NCBI RefSeq assembly: GCF_042679565.1 | Contig: NZ_JBHTMY010000002.1 | Coordinates: forward strand, 1 to 64,000 | From: Namhaeicola litoreus | Lineage (GTDB): Bacteria; Bacteroidota; Bacteroidia; Flavobacteriales; Flavobacteriaceae | Direction of reading: 5' to 3' | DNA length: 64,000 bases | In this document: one piece after another, positions 16,149-25,269 of the stretch | Layout: every line of letters begins with the position of its first letter | How positions within the stretch are numbered: position 1 is the stretch's first letter | Position numbers and translations under genes: made by a program | Notes under the pieces: generated by a model | The model's input: the letters and a program-made list of their open reading frames with translations, nothing else | What the model was told of the DNA's origin: nothing | Databases searched by the model: none

Positions 16149-16679
16149 ATGCAAAAAAAGGATTGTTTTTATTTAGGAAAAATTGTCAAAAAATATAGTT
16201 TTAAAGGAGAAGTTATTCTTAAACTCGATACGGATTCTCCCGAAATCTATCAAGACCTGGACTTTGTCTATATAGAAAAAGGGAAACAATTATTGCCTTA
16301 TTTTATTGAAAGTAGCAGCGCACCTAAAGCAGATTTATTACGTGTCCAGTTTGAAGATGTTTATTCTGAAGAAGATGCTGATGCCATTGTAAAATGTGCT
16401 GTTTATTTACCCCTCAAGTTTTTACCGAAACTGGAAAAGGATCAATTCTATTACCATGAAATCATTGGATCTACCTTGCATGACGAAAGGTTTGGTGAGG
16501 TGGGTAAAATTTTAGGCATAGACGACAGCACGCCTCAACCTTTATTTATTGTAGACCATAAAGGCACGGAAATACTTATTCCGATGATCGACGAGTTTAT
16601 GGTTAAAATCGACAAACCTAATAAAACCGTGGTCGTCAATACGCCCGAAGGTTTAATAGAGATGAACCTACCCGAATAA
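16149..16679 (+). CDS. rimM: Ribosome maturation factor RimM
   Basis: RimM binds S19 in the 30S head during 16S processing. The 176-residue product has the N-terminal beta-barrel start FYLGKIVKKYSFKGEV and the PRC-barrel half from about residue 95 (YYHEIIGSTL, then ILIPMIDEFMVKID). The ATG at 16149 gives MQKKDCF; an upstream TTG at 16143 would add two residues and is less likely. It forms an operon with the next gene, two bases downstream. In many bacteria rpsP, rimM and trmD are adjacent; here the M3 peptidase gene separates rpsP from rimM. Confidence 0.93.
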   Translation: MQKKDCFYLGKIVKKYSFKGEVILKLDTDSPEIYQDLDFVYIEKGKQLLPYFIESSSAPKADLLRVQFEDVYSEEDADAIVKCAVYLPLKFLPKLEKDQFYYHEIIGSTLHDERFGEVGKILGIDDSTPQPLFIVDHKGTEILIPMIDEFMVKIDKPNKTVVVNTPEGLIEMNLPE

Positions 16680-16681
16680 GT

Positions 16682-17392
16682 ATGTCGCAAAAACCATTTC
16701 AATTTAAAGAATTCACTGTACAACAAGACAAGTGTGCCATGAAAATTGGTACTGATGGGGTTTTATTGGGCGCCTGGTGTGAGGTAAATAATGCCGAATC
16801 GATTCTCGATATTGGCACAGGAACCGGATTAATTGCTTTGATGTTAGCGCAAAGAAGCGATGCCGAGTTGATCGATGCCATCGAAATAGAACCAGAAGCC
16901 TATGAACAAGCAGTAGAGAACTTTGAAAATTCACCTTGGGGAGATAGATTGTTTTGTTACCATGCCAGTGTACAGGAATTTGCGGAAGAAATGGACGAAA
17001 AATATGATTTAATCGTCTCTAATCCGCCTTATTTTCAAAGAGATGAACAAATCGAAGGCAAAAGACAAATGGCCAGACAAAGCGTTTCTCTGGGATATGT
17101 TGACTTGATTCTGGCAACTTCAAAACTACTCTCTCAAAGTGGACATGCCTCTTTTATTATTCCTTTTGCTAAAGAAGGTGAATTTTTAAAAATCGCCCGC
17201 GAACAGGGTTTATTTTCCTCTCGAATCACAAGGGTAAAGGGAACAGCAACAGCCTCCACGAAACGAAGCCTGATCACTTTGAGCTTTGCGGAAATGAAAA
17301 CACAAACAGAAGAATTAATTCTGGAAAAAGAGAGGCATCAATACACTGATGCTTACAAAGAAATGGTGCAAGATTTTTATTTGAACTTGTGA
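16682..17392 (+). CDS. trmN6: tRNA1(Val) A37 N6-methyltransferase-like protein
   Basis: This 236-residue SAM-dependent methyltransferase has the SAM-binding motif I DIGTGTGLIALML near residue 42. The N6-adenine motif IV is SNPPYF near residue 115. The order and length match TrmN6 (YfiC), which methylates A37 of tRNA-Val. The N-terminal FQFKEFTVQQDKCAMKIGTDG segment is typical of the family. It is translated directly after rimM and ends one base before the convergent saccharopine-dehydrogenase-like gene. Confidence 0.88.
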   Translation: MSQKPFQFKEFTVQQDKCAMKIGTDGVLLGAWCEVNNAESILDIGTGTGLIALMLAQRSDAELIDAIEIEPEAYEQAVENFENSPWGDRLFCYHASVQEFAEEMDEKYDLIVSNPPYFQRDEQIEGKRQMARQSVSLGYVDLILATSKLLSQSGHASFIIPFAKEGEFLKIAREQGLFSSRITRVKGTATASTKRSLITLSFAEMKTQTEELILEKERHQYTDAYKEMVQDFYLNL

Positions 17393-18763
17393 TTAAGCAC
17401 CTCTGTCGAAAATATTGTACCCCAAATACGGAACCCTCTTTTCATTAAAATGCACCCCATAGGTTTGTAATTCTTTCAATATAGGTTCGTATATCTCTTT
17501 TTTGGTTGGAATTTGAATTCCTGTAGAAGTGATTTCTTTATTTAGAATTTTAAGCGCCGCGATCGCTACCGGTAAACCAACGGTTTTTGCCATAGCTGTA
17601 TAGGTTTGATCTTTACCCACTACAACCATGCTTGAATCAATTTGTTTCTTCTCGCCTTTTAGTTCATACCCAAATTTGTGATACATTACGATCATGTCTT
17701 TATCTTCAGGAGACAAGGTCCATTTATCCATTAAAATTTTTTGTAATATTTGAGCAGGCGTAGCATTTTTTAATTTGACTTTTTTCTTGGCGTCAAACAA
17801 GTCTAATTCCATCAACTTATACCAAATATCATCATCCTGATCAATTTTTAAATAGTGTCTGAGCTTTAGTTCTACAGAATCATAGGGGCTATAGGCTAAA
17901 AAAGAATTGGTAAAGTCTCTGTAACTCATAGACTCAGAACCTTCTATCACATAACTATCATCTGTCATGCCCAATTGTACAAAAATATTCCAGGCACGGC
18001 TATAGCCCACCTTTCTTATTGTCCCTCTATACAAAGTGAGTATATCCTCTAACCCGTATACCTCTCTGTATTTCAAAGAATCTCGGTTGGCATAAGCCTC
18101 AAATCTTCCAAAACCATCTATTTCTAGAATTTCGGTTCTTCTAAAAAGTTTGTGGTAGGGGATATATTTATAAGATCCTTCTTGTATGAACTTTGCCACA
18201 CCACCCTGTCCGGCCAAAACAACATTTCTCGGATTCCATGAAAATTTATAATGCCAAAGGTTGTTATCACTTTCGGGAGCCACCAACCCGCCGGTAAATG
18301 ATTCGAACATGATCATTTTGCCACCTTTATTCTTTATTCTATCAATTACCTGCATCGCGCTCATATGGTCTATTCCCGGGTCCACACCAATCTCATTCAT
18401 GAAAATCAAGCCTTTTTGCTCGACATCTTTTTCCAATTCTTTGAGTTCTTTAGAAACATAAGATGCTGTGACCAAATTTTTAGCGTATGCTAAACAATCT
18501 TTGGCCACTAAAATATGTAAAGCCGCCGGTAACATACTAATCACTAGATCGGTATTTTTGATGAGGGACTGTCGATTTTCGACATCAAAAATATCGAGTA
18601 AGACAACTTTACTTCTTCCATGGGCCTTGGCAAGTTTCTGAGCATTTTCCAATGAGATATCTGCAATGGTGATCTGTAAGTTTTCTTTCGCCGAAACATT
18701 CAACAAATAATCTACTAAATACGAAGCAGATCTTCCCACTCCTAGGATTAAAATATTACGCAT
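17393..18763 (-). CDS. Saccharopine dehydrogenase family protein
   Basis: The 456-residue protein begins with a Rossmann NAD(P) fold (ILILGVGRSASYLVDYLL). It has the saccharopine reductase pattern EIGVDPGIDHMSAMQ near residue 145 and a large C-terminal catalytic domain with SWNPRNVVLAGQGGVA. This resembles the C-terminal reductase half of LYS9-type enzymes. It could reduce or oxidise saccharopine in lysine metabolism, or act on a related amino-acid condensate. The full length favours a single-domain enzyme rather than a bifunctional LKR/SDH. It is monocistronic. Confidence 0.82.
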   Translation of the reverse strand: MRNILILGVGRSASYLVDYLLNVSAKENLQITIADISLENAQKLAKAHGRSKVVLLDIFDVENRQSLIKNTDLVISMLPAALHILVAKDCLAYAKNLVTASYVSKELKELEKDVEQKGLIFMNEIGVDPGIDHMSAMQVIDRIKNKGGKMIMFESFTGGLVAPESDNNLWHYKFSWNPRNVVLAGQGGVAKFIQEGSYKYIPYHKLFRRTEILEIDGFGRFEAYANRDSLKYREVYGLEDILTLYRGTIRKVGYSRAWNIFVQLGMTDDSYVIEGSESMSYRDFTNSFLAYSPYDSVELKLRHYLKIDQDDDIWYKLMELDLFDAKKKVKLKNATPAQILQKILMDKWTLSPEDKDMIVMYHKFGYELKGEKKQIDSSMVVVGKDQTYTAMAKTVGLPVAIAALKILNKEITSTGIQIPTKKEIYEPILKELQTYGVHFNEKRVPYLGYNIFDRGA

Positions 18764-18905
18764 TCTTAAGAATTTTTTGATGCACGAATGTACAAATTAG
18801 ACAACAGATGAAGCCAGAGATGATTAAAATTTTTATAGGTTCATGCAGAAAAATGCAGAAAAAAGCTTGTGATTAAATCGTATTTTTACAAACAAATATT
18901 TTTCA

Positions 18906-19289
18906 ATGAAAAAAAGACTTACATGGATTGCCCTGCTCGGTGCTTTTGCGATTGTTTTAGGTGCATTTGGAGCACATGGATTAAAGGATAAAATATCAGC
19001 AGAATCATTGGAAAGTTATGAGACGGGTGTAAAATACCTTATTTATCACGTCTTGGTTTTGTTGTTTCTCAACACTTACTCAGGTTTCAATGTGCAGATC
19101 AAAAAAAGACTAAGTCTTTTATTTTTTATCGGCCTTCTTTTCTTTTCAGGGTCAATTTTTTGTATCAGTCTTGGGATAGTTTCTGCCAAAAGCATTTGGT
19201 TTATTACGCCCTTAGGCGGACTTCTTCTTATTGGCGGTTGGCTTCTCATGGCCTATCATTTTGCCGAATCAAAAGAGAAAAACACATAA
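18906..19289 (+). CDS. DUF423 family membrane protein
   Basis: This small protein of 127 residues has four predicted membrane segments. The DUF423 signature GAFGAHGLKDKIS lies between the first and second, followed by the YLIYHVLVLLF segment. Family members (YwdK/YgdD type) sit in the inner membrane and have no firm biochemical role. The start at 18906 opens with a positively charged MKKRL before the first helix. It stands alone, with a promoter region only 142 bp long shared with the divergent saccharopine-dehydrogenase-like gene. Confidence 0.8.
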   Translation: MKKRLTWIALLGAFAIVLGAFGAHGLKDKISAESLESYETGVKYLIYHVLVLLFLNTYSGFNVQIKKRLSLLFFIGLLFFSGSIFCISLGIVSAKSIWFITPLGGLLLIGGWLLMAYHFAESKEKNT

Positions 19290-19309
19290 TGTTAAGTTTT
19301 ACAAATCGG

Positions 19310-19340
19310 TTTGTACTCAATTTATATTGTTCTATTTTTG
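19310..19340 (+). promoter_or_regulatory. Promoter upstream of pckA
   Basis: TTTG (19310-19313), a 19 bp spacer and TATTTTTG (19333-19340) fit the Bacteroidota promoter consensus exactly. It would give a leader of about 225 nt before pckA, long enough for regulation. A second, nearer promoter cannot be excluded. Confidence 0.55.
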
Positions 19341-19571
19341 TAACAAAGGGTACATAAGTAACATTTACTTTTTCCAGTTTACACCCTTTTTTATTTTCGA
19401 TTTTAAAGTTAAAACCTAATGTATTTTGTTGTTTATCAATTATTTACAAGGTTAAACGTTTAAGTAAATTATCAGTTTTCCTGACAATTATCATTCTTTT
19501 AACATGAGAATAATCGGAAATTTGTCTAAGAAATTTAAGTACAACAAGAGACTAATACTAATACAAAGATT

Positions 19572-21185
19572 ATGAAAAACATTAAAGTCATTCAAGAGCT
19601 ACACGAATTAGGAATCACAGGATATCACGAAGTATCTTATAACCCTTCATATCAAGAATTATACGAAGCAGAAGTTTCGCATAGCAGAAAAGGATTTGAA
19701 AAAGGTGCAGATACAGATACAGGAGCTGTAGCAGTAAAGACAGGGATTTTTACCGGACGATCACCTAAAGACAGATATATTGTTAAAGACGACAATACGA
19801 AAGACACAATAGACTGGAATAATGTGAATGTTCCAACGACAAATGAAATTTATCAAGATCTTAAAGGTTTGGTATTAAGACAACTTTCTACTTCTAAAAA
19901 ATTATATGTGGTTGATGCTTTTTGCGGAACCAACCCAGACACAAGATTGAAAGTTCGTTTTGTGATGGAAGTTGCCTGGCAAGCTCACTTTGTAACAAAT
20001 ATGTTCATTAGACCTTCACATTACGAATTAGAAAATTTTGGTAAGCCGGATTTCATTATTATGAATGGCTCTAAAACAGTGAATCCGAACTGGAAAGAGC
20101 AAGGTTTAAACTCCGAAAACTTTGTCGTTTTCAATTTAACTGAAAAAATTCAAATCATAGGCGGAACTTGGTACGGCGGCGAAATGAAAAAAGGAATGTT
20201 CGCCATGATGAACTATTACCTTCCACTAAGAGGAATTGCTTCTATGCACTGTTCTGCCAATGTTGGTGAGAAAGGAGATGTAGCCGTATTCTTTGGTTTA
20301 TCAGGAACAGGTAAAACAACTTTATCCGCAGATCCAAAACGTTATTTGATTGGTGACGATGAGCATGGATGGGATGACAATGGTGTATTTAACTATGAAG
20401 GAGGTTGTTATGCCAAAGTAATCGATCTAAGTGAAGAAAACGAACCGGATATTTGGAGAGCGATTAAAAGAGACGCTTTATTAGAAAACGTTGTGGTAAA
20501 TGAATACGGAGAAGTTGATTATTACGATCATTCTATCACAGAAAACTCAAGAGTTTCTTACCCAATTCATCACATCAATAAAATTGTGCTTCCTTCAAAG
20601 GCAGGACATGCAAACAAAATTATTTACTTGTCTGCTGATGCCTTTGGTGTATTGCCTCCAGTTTCAATTTTAGATGACGATCAAGCGCAATACCACTTCT
20701 TGTGCGGATTTACGTCTAAATTAGCAGGAACAGAAAGAGGAATTACAGAACCTCAACCATCTTTCTCTCCAGCATTCGGTGAAGCATTCTTAACATTAAG
20801 ACCAACCATGTATTCATCTACATTGGTGGCTAAAATGAAAGAACACGGAGCCAAAGCATATTTGGTAAATACAGGTTGGAACGGTACCGGAAAAAGAATT
20901 TCTTTGAAAGATACACGTGCGATCATCGATGCAATTCTAGATGGATCAATAGACAACCAAGAAACAGTTGATATTCCATTCTTGAATTTAACCGCTCCTA
21001 AAAAGTTAGATAAAGTGAGTAATATTTTAGATCCTAGAAACACTTATAAAGATGTGGCTGAATGGGAGAAAAAAGCTAAAAAATTAGCCTCGCTTTACAT
21101 CAAGAACTTCGAGCAGTACACAAACACACCTGAAGGTAAAGCACTTGTTGCTGCAGGACCTCAATTAGACAAAGAACTAGTCTAG
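19572..21185 (+). CDS. pckA: Phosphoenolpyruvate carboxykinase (ATP)
   Basis: PckA converts oxaloacetate and ATP to phosphoenolpyruvate, the first committed step of gluconeogenesis. The 537-residue sequence has the kinase P-loop GLSGTGKTTLSAD near residue 240, the substrate loop FTGRSPKDRYIV near residue 60 and the metal-binding LIGDDEHGWDD. Length and motifs fit the ATP-dependent class. Placement close to sucAB suits a central-carbon role. The reading frame is followed by a strong terminator. Confidence 0.96.
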   Translation: MKNIKVIQELHELGITGYHEVSYNPSYQELYEAEVSHSRKGFEKGADTDTGAVAVKTGIFTGRSPKDRYIVKDDNTKDTIDWNNVNVPTTNEIYQDLKGLVLRQLSTSKKLYVVDAFCGTNPDTRLKVRFVMEVAWQAHFVTNMFIRPSHYELENFGKPDFIIMNGSKTVNPNWKEQGLNSENFVVFNLTEKIQIIGGTWYGGEMKKGMFAMMNYYLPLRGIASMHCSANVGEKGDVAVFFGLSGTGKTTLSADPKRYLIGDDEHGWDDNGVFNYEGGCYAKVIDLSEENEPDIWRAIKRDALLENVVVNEYGEVDYYDHSITENSRVSYPIHHINKIVLPSKAGHANKIIYLSADAFGVLPPVSILDDDQAQYHFLCGFTSKLAGTERGITEPQPSFSPAFGEAFLTLRPTMYSSTLVAKMKEHGAKAYLVNTGWNGTGKRISLKDTRAIIDAILDGSIDNQETVDIPFLNLTAPKKLDKVSNILDPRNTYKDVAEWEKKAKKLASLYIKNFEQYTNTPEGKALVAAGPQLDKELV

Positions 21186-21206
21186 TCATACATTTAATTC
21201 AAAAAA

Positions 21207-21225
21207 AACCCGGTTATTCCGGGTT
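21207..21225. terminator. Bidirectional terminator between pckA and dinB
   Basis: The stem AACCCGG/CCGGGTT with a 5-nt loop is preceded by an A-run and followed by a T-run. It serves both convergent genes. Confidence 0.9.
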
Positions 21226-21234
21226 TTTTTTTGC

Positions 21235-22323
21235 TTAAAAATCAAAACTTAGTTGGACATCTACAATTGAATCTTGAGTACCCGTGTCCAAATTGCTCAT
21301 CGCCAATCCCAACAATCGAACCGATTCTCTTAACCTTTCTTGCAACAACAATTCTTTGGCTATCACATTTAGCTCATCCTCACCCTGAAAAAAATGATTT
21401 AAAGTCTTACTTCTTGTCTGCACCTTGAAATCGCTGTACTTAATTTTAAGCGTAAGTGTTTTACCCAAAACCTTATTGTTTTGTAATCTTTTCGCTAATT
21501 CTTTCGCGATCTCGGCAATTTTTTCAAGTACATATACCTCTGAAGGCAAATTTTCTGAAAATGTATATTCTGTTGCAATAGATTTTCTCAATCGATCGGG
21601 TCTTACTTCAGCTAATTGGATACCTCTAACTATCTGATAAAAATGTTCTCCAGATTTTTTAAAATGTGTCGTTAAAAAGTCCAAAGACTTTTCTTTTAAA
21701 TCTTTTCCATTAAAAATACCTTTTTTGTACATTTTTTGGGCGGTTACTTTTCCTACACCAAAAAACTTTTCTATGGGTAAATTTTCCAAAAAGATAATGA
21801 CATCTTCAGGGGGAATTGTCTTTTGTCCATTGGGTTTGTTAATATCTGAAGCCACTTTTGCCAAAAATTTATTGACAGAGATGCCTGCAGAAGCCCTTAA
21901 TCCGGTTTCTAAAAAAATATCTTTTCTAATCTGCTCCGCAAGAAGTGTTGCAGAGGGATGATTCAACTTGTTCTCTGTAACATCCAAAAAAGCTTCATCT
22001 AGACTTAAGGGCTCAACTAAATCTGTCACACGGTAAAAAATCTCTCTAATCTGACCCGACACCTCCTTGTATCTCGAAAACCTCGGTGGAACAAAAATTA
22101 GTTCCGTACAAAGCTCTTTGGCCAATTTACCTGCCATAGCAGACCTCACACCAAACTTTCTGGCTTCATAACTGGCCGCAGCGACCACACCCCTCTTTTC
22201 TCCTCCCCCAACAGCAATCGGTTTATATCTCAAATCGGGATGATCCAATTGCTCTACAGAAGCATAAAAGGCATCCATATCTACATGGATAATTTTTTTT
22301 ATAGGAAAAGTAAATTCAGACAC
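21235..22323 (-). CDS. dinB: DNA polymerase IV (Y family)
   Basis: This 362-residue translesion polymerase has the Y-family motif HVDMDAFYASVE near residue 14 and the catalytic SLDEAFLDVT near residue 103. The thumb helix-hairpin-helix (FFGVGKVTAQKMYKKGI) and little-finger domain follow. It ends QLSFDF, a probable sliding-clamp binding tail. It should bypass damaged bases, at the cost of errors. No SOS-type operator was recognised upstream. The stop is 10 bp from the shared terminator. Confidence 0.94.
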   Translation of the reverse strand: MSEFTFPIKKIIHVDMDAFYASVEQLDHPDLRYKPIAVGGGEKRGVVAAASYEARKFGVRSAMAGKLAKELCTELIFVPPRFSRYKEVSGQIREIFYRVTDLVEPLSLDEAFLDVTENKLNHPSATLLAEQIRKDIFLETGLRASAGISVNKFLAKVASDINKPNGQKTIPPEDVIIFLENLPIEKFFGVGKVTAQKMYKKGIFNGKDLKEKSLDFLTTHFKKSGEHFYQIVRGIQLAEVRPDRLRKSIATEYTFSENLPSEVYVLEKIAEIAKELAKRLQNNKVLGKTLTLKIKYSDFKVQTRSKTLNHFFQGEDELNVIAKELLLQERLRESVRLLGLAMSNLDTGTQDSIVDVQLSFDF

Positions 22324-22435
22324 AATTTAAATTTTCTCTATTCGTTCATACAGTCTTTTAAACAAAATGCTTCAATGTACTCATTCTGCTTTCACATTCT
22401 CAAAATTCAATAAATTTTAACAACAAATTGCTTAA

Positions 22436-22455
22436 AAGGACTTATTTTTGTCCTT
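22436..22455 (+). promoter_or_regulatory. -7 element within an inverted repeat upstream of sucA
   Basis: TATTTTTG (22443-22450) matches TAnnTTTG and sits between the arms AAGGAC and GTCCTT. The repeat could be an operator over the promoter or a short leader hairpin. No -33 element is clear. Confidence 0.4.
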
Positions 22456-22489
22456 CAAAATTTTTAAGTACCCTTGAGGTATGTAAATT

Positions 22490-25246
22490 ATGGATAGATT
22501 TTCTTTTTTAAATACGGTTCATACCGAATATGTAGCTGATTTGTACGAGCAATATCTCGAAAACCCAGATAGTGTTGAACCAAGTTGGCGAAGTTTTTTT
22601 CAAGGGTACGACCTTGCCAATACAGATTATTCTTTGGATCATGATGAGGAACAGGAAGTGGATATTCCTGAAAATGTCTTCAAAGAATTTAAGGTCATCG
22701 ACCTAATCAATGGTTATCGTACAAGAGGTCATTTGTTTACAAAAACAAATCCGGTGCGTAACAGAAGAACCTATACACCCACACTGGATATTGAAAATTT
22801 TGGATTGACAACCGAAGATTTGGATCGCGTTTTCAATGCGGGTAGTATACTCGGCTTAAAACCTTCTACCCTAAGAGTTATTTTAGACCATTTGAATAAA
22901 ATTTATTGCGATTCTATCGGTGTAGAATACATGTATGTTAGAAATCCTGAAGAAATTCAATGGTGGCAAACCCGATTGAACGAGAATGATAATCATGCAC
23001 ACTATACCCCAGAAACAAAAAAATATATCCTTTCAAAATTAAACCAAGCCGTTACTTTCGAGCAGTTTTTGCAGACTAAATATGTCGGACAAAAAAGATT
23101 TTCACTAGAAGGCGGTGAAACCCTTATTCCTGCATTAGGGGCTATTGTTCGTATTGCAGCGACAAACTATGATGTGGAAGAATTTGTTTTAGGAATGGCA
23201 CACAGGGGAAGATTGAATACCCTTGTAAATATTTTTAGAAAACCTATTCGCGAACTGTTTAACGAATTTGAAGGAAAAGATTATGCCGAAGACGATTTTG
23301 ACGGAGACGTGAAATATCACTTAGGTGCAACACTCACCAAAACACTCAAGAGCAATAAGAAAATTACCATGAATTTGGTGCCTAATCCTTCACACTTAGA
23401 AACTGTTGGTGCTGTGGCTGAAGGAATTACACGTGCCAAAATAGATTTGGAATACAACGGAGATTCTTCTAAAATTATCCCAATTATTGTTCATGGCGAT
23501 GCGGCCATTGCAGGTCAAGGTATCGTGTATGAGATCATCCAGATGAGTAAATTAAAGGGATACTCAACAGGAGGTACAGTTCACGTAGTGGTTAACAACC
23601 AGATCGGTTTTACCACCAACTATTTAGATGCGAGATCGAGTACCTATTGTACCGACGTGGCTAAAGTAACCCTTTCTCCTGTGCTGCATGTGAATGCCGA
23701 TGATGTAGAGGCAGTCACCCATGCCATACTTTTGGCACTAGATTTTAGAATGAAATTTAAGCGCGATATATTTATCGATCTTTTAGGGTATAGAAAATAT
23801 GGTCACAATGAAGGTGATGAACCCAGATTTACCCAACCGAAATTGTACGAAGCGATTTCTAAACATCCTAATCCCAAAACGATTTACACAGAAAAATTGA
23901 TCGCAGAAGGAGTGGTAGATCAAGCTTATGTAGATCATTTGGAAGCAGATTTCAAAGAGCTTTTAGAAACAGAATACAATAAATCAAAAGAAGACAGCGC
24001 CGCCAAAGTAAAACCTTTTATGGAAAATATCTGGAGCGGTTTTATGGAGCAGGATCTAGAAGGAATGTTACTAGATGTTGGCACAAAATATCCAAAAAAG
24101 AACCTGGAAAATATTGCTACCATCGTTTCAACGGTGCCTGAAAACGCGAAATTTTTGCGCAAGGCAGAAAAGATTTTAAAAGATCGAGCCAATATGGTTT
24201 TCGAATCTGATAAAATGGATTGGAGTATGGCTGAGATTTTTGCGTTTGGAAGTTTGATGGAAGAAGGCTACGATGTTCGTATTTCCGGGCAGGACGTTGA
24301 AAGAGGCACTTTTTCTCACCGCCATGCAATCTTGAGAGATGAAGTATCGGATAGTCCGGTAAATCTCCTCAACTTAAATCCAAAAAATAAAGGGGAGATG
24401 TTTATTTACAATTCCTCACTTTCGGAATACGGTGTCTTAGGTTTTGATTACGGTTTTGCCATGGCAGCCCCGAATACGTTAACCATTTGGGAAGCACAAT
24501 TTGGAGATTTTAGTAACGGTGCTCAAATTATTTTCGACCAGTATATGTCGGCTGCCGAAGATAAGTGGAAACAACAAAACGGAATTGTGGTCTTGTTACC
24601 ACACGGATATGAAGGGCAAGGATCTGAGCATTCTTCTGCCAGAATTGAACGTTACCTGCAACTTTGTGGTGTAGATAACATGACTGTGGCTAACTGCACT
24701 ACACCGGCAAACTTTTTCCATTTGTTGAGAAGGCAAATGAAAAGAAATTTTAGGAAACCATTGGTGGTATTTACCCCTAAAAGTTTGTTGAGACATCCCT
24801 TGGCTACTTCAAGTTTAAATGAGTTTTCAAATGGTGAGTTCCAACCTATTATTGATGACCTCAGCGTAGAACCTGAAAATGTAAAGAGAGTTGTTTTCTG
24901 TTCCGGAAAGTTTTATTACGATCTGTTGGCAGAACGCGAAAGTTTGGGTAAAACAGATATTGCTTTACTTAGAATTGAACAATTATTTCCCTTACACACT
25001 GAAAAAATTTCTCAAATTGTACAGCGTTACACCACGGTAACAGATTTTGTATGGGCCCAAGAAGAGCCTAGAAATATGGGACCATGGAGTTATATGTTAC
25101 AAAGATTTGAGATCAACGATGCGCAAGGCAATCCTATCCGACTGCAAGTGAGATCGAGAAATTACTATTCTGTACCGGCTGCCGGATCGTCTACGAGAGA
25201 CAAGCGCAGACATCAAAAAGTAATAGAAAGTGTATTTGATTATTAA
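22490..25246 (+). CDS. sucA: 2-oxoglutarate dehydrogenase E1 component
   Basis: E1 decarboxylates 2-oxoglutarate with thiamine diphosphate in the TCA cycle. The 918-residue sequence starts with the short E1o N-terminal helix (SFLNTVHTEYVADLYEQYL) that contacts E2. It contains the substrate and TPP site motif VLGMAHRGRLNTL near residue 235. The TPP-Mg motif starts at GDAAIAGQGIVYE near residue 340. The transketolase-like half contains RGTFSHRHAIL near residue 605. It lies just upstream of the E2 gene with a 23 bp gap, forming a sucAB operon. Confidence 0.96.
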   Translation: MDRFSFLNTVHTEYVADLYEQYLENPDSVEPSWRSFFQGYDLANTDYSLDHDEEQEVDIPENVFKEFKVIDLINGYRTRGHLFTKTNPVRNRRTYTPTLDIENFGLTTEDLDRVFNAGSILGLKPSTLRVILDHLNKIYCDSIGVEYMYVRNPEEIQWWQTRLNENDNHAHYTPETKKYILSKLNQAVTFEQFLQTKYVGQKRFSLEGGETLIPALGAIVRIAATNYDVEEFVLGMAHRGRLNTLVNIFRKPIRELFNEFEGKDYAEDDFDGDVKYHLGATLTKTLKSNKKITMNLVPNPSHLETVGAVAEGITRAKIDLEYNGDSSKIIPIIVHGDAAIAGQGIVYEIIQMSKLKGYSTGGTVHVVVNNQIGFTTNYLDARSSTYCTDVAKVTLSPVLHVNADDVEAVTHAILLALDFRMKFKRDIFIDLLGYRKYGHNEGDEPRFTQPKLYEAISKHPNPKTIYTEKLIAEGVVDQAYVDHLEADFKELLETEYNKSKEDSAAKVKPFMENIWSGFMEQDLEGMLLDVGTKYPKKNLENIATIVSTVPENAKFLRKAEKILKDRANMVFESDKMDWSMAEIFAFGSLMEEGYDVRISGQDVERGTFSHRHAILRDEVSDSPVNLLNLNPKNKGEMFIYNSSLSEYGVLGFDYGFAMAAPNTLTIWEAQFGDFSNGAQIIFDQYMSAAEDKWKQQNGIVVLLPHGYEGQGSEHSSARIERYLQLCGVDNMTVANCTTPANFFHLLRRQMKRNFRKPLVVFTPKSLLRHPLATSSLNEFSNGEFQPIIDDLSVEPENVKRVVFCSGKFYYDLLAERESLGKTDIALLRIEQLFPLHTEKISQIVQRYTTVTDFVWAQEEPRNMGPWSYMLQRFEINDAQGNPIRLQVRSRNYYSVPAAGSSTRDKRRHQKVIESVFDY

Positions 25247-25269
25247 AATTGATCATTAAAAATAAAAAC

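Noticed and set aside
19290..19571. Possible tRNA or known riboswitch ahead of pckA
   Set aside because: No cloverleaf or recognised riboswitch core seen; only AT-rich sequence and promoter elements.
22324..22489. Possible SOS control of dinB
   Set aside because: No LexA-type box could be recognised in the gap between dinB and sucA.
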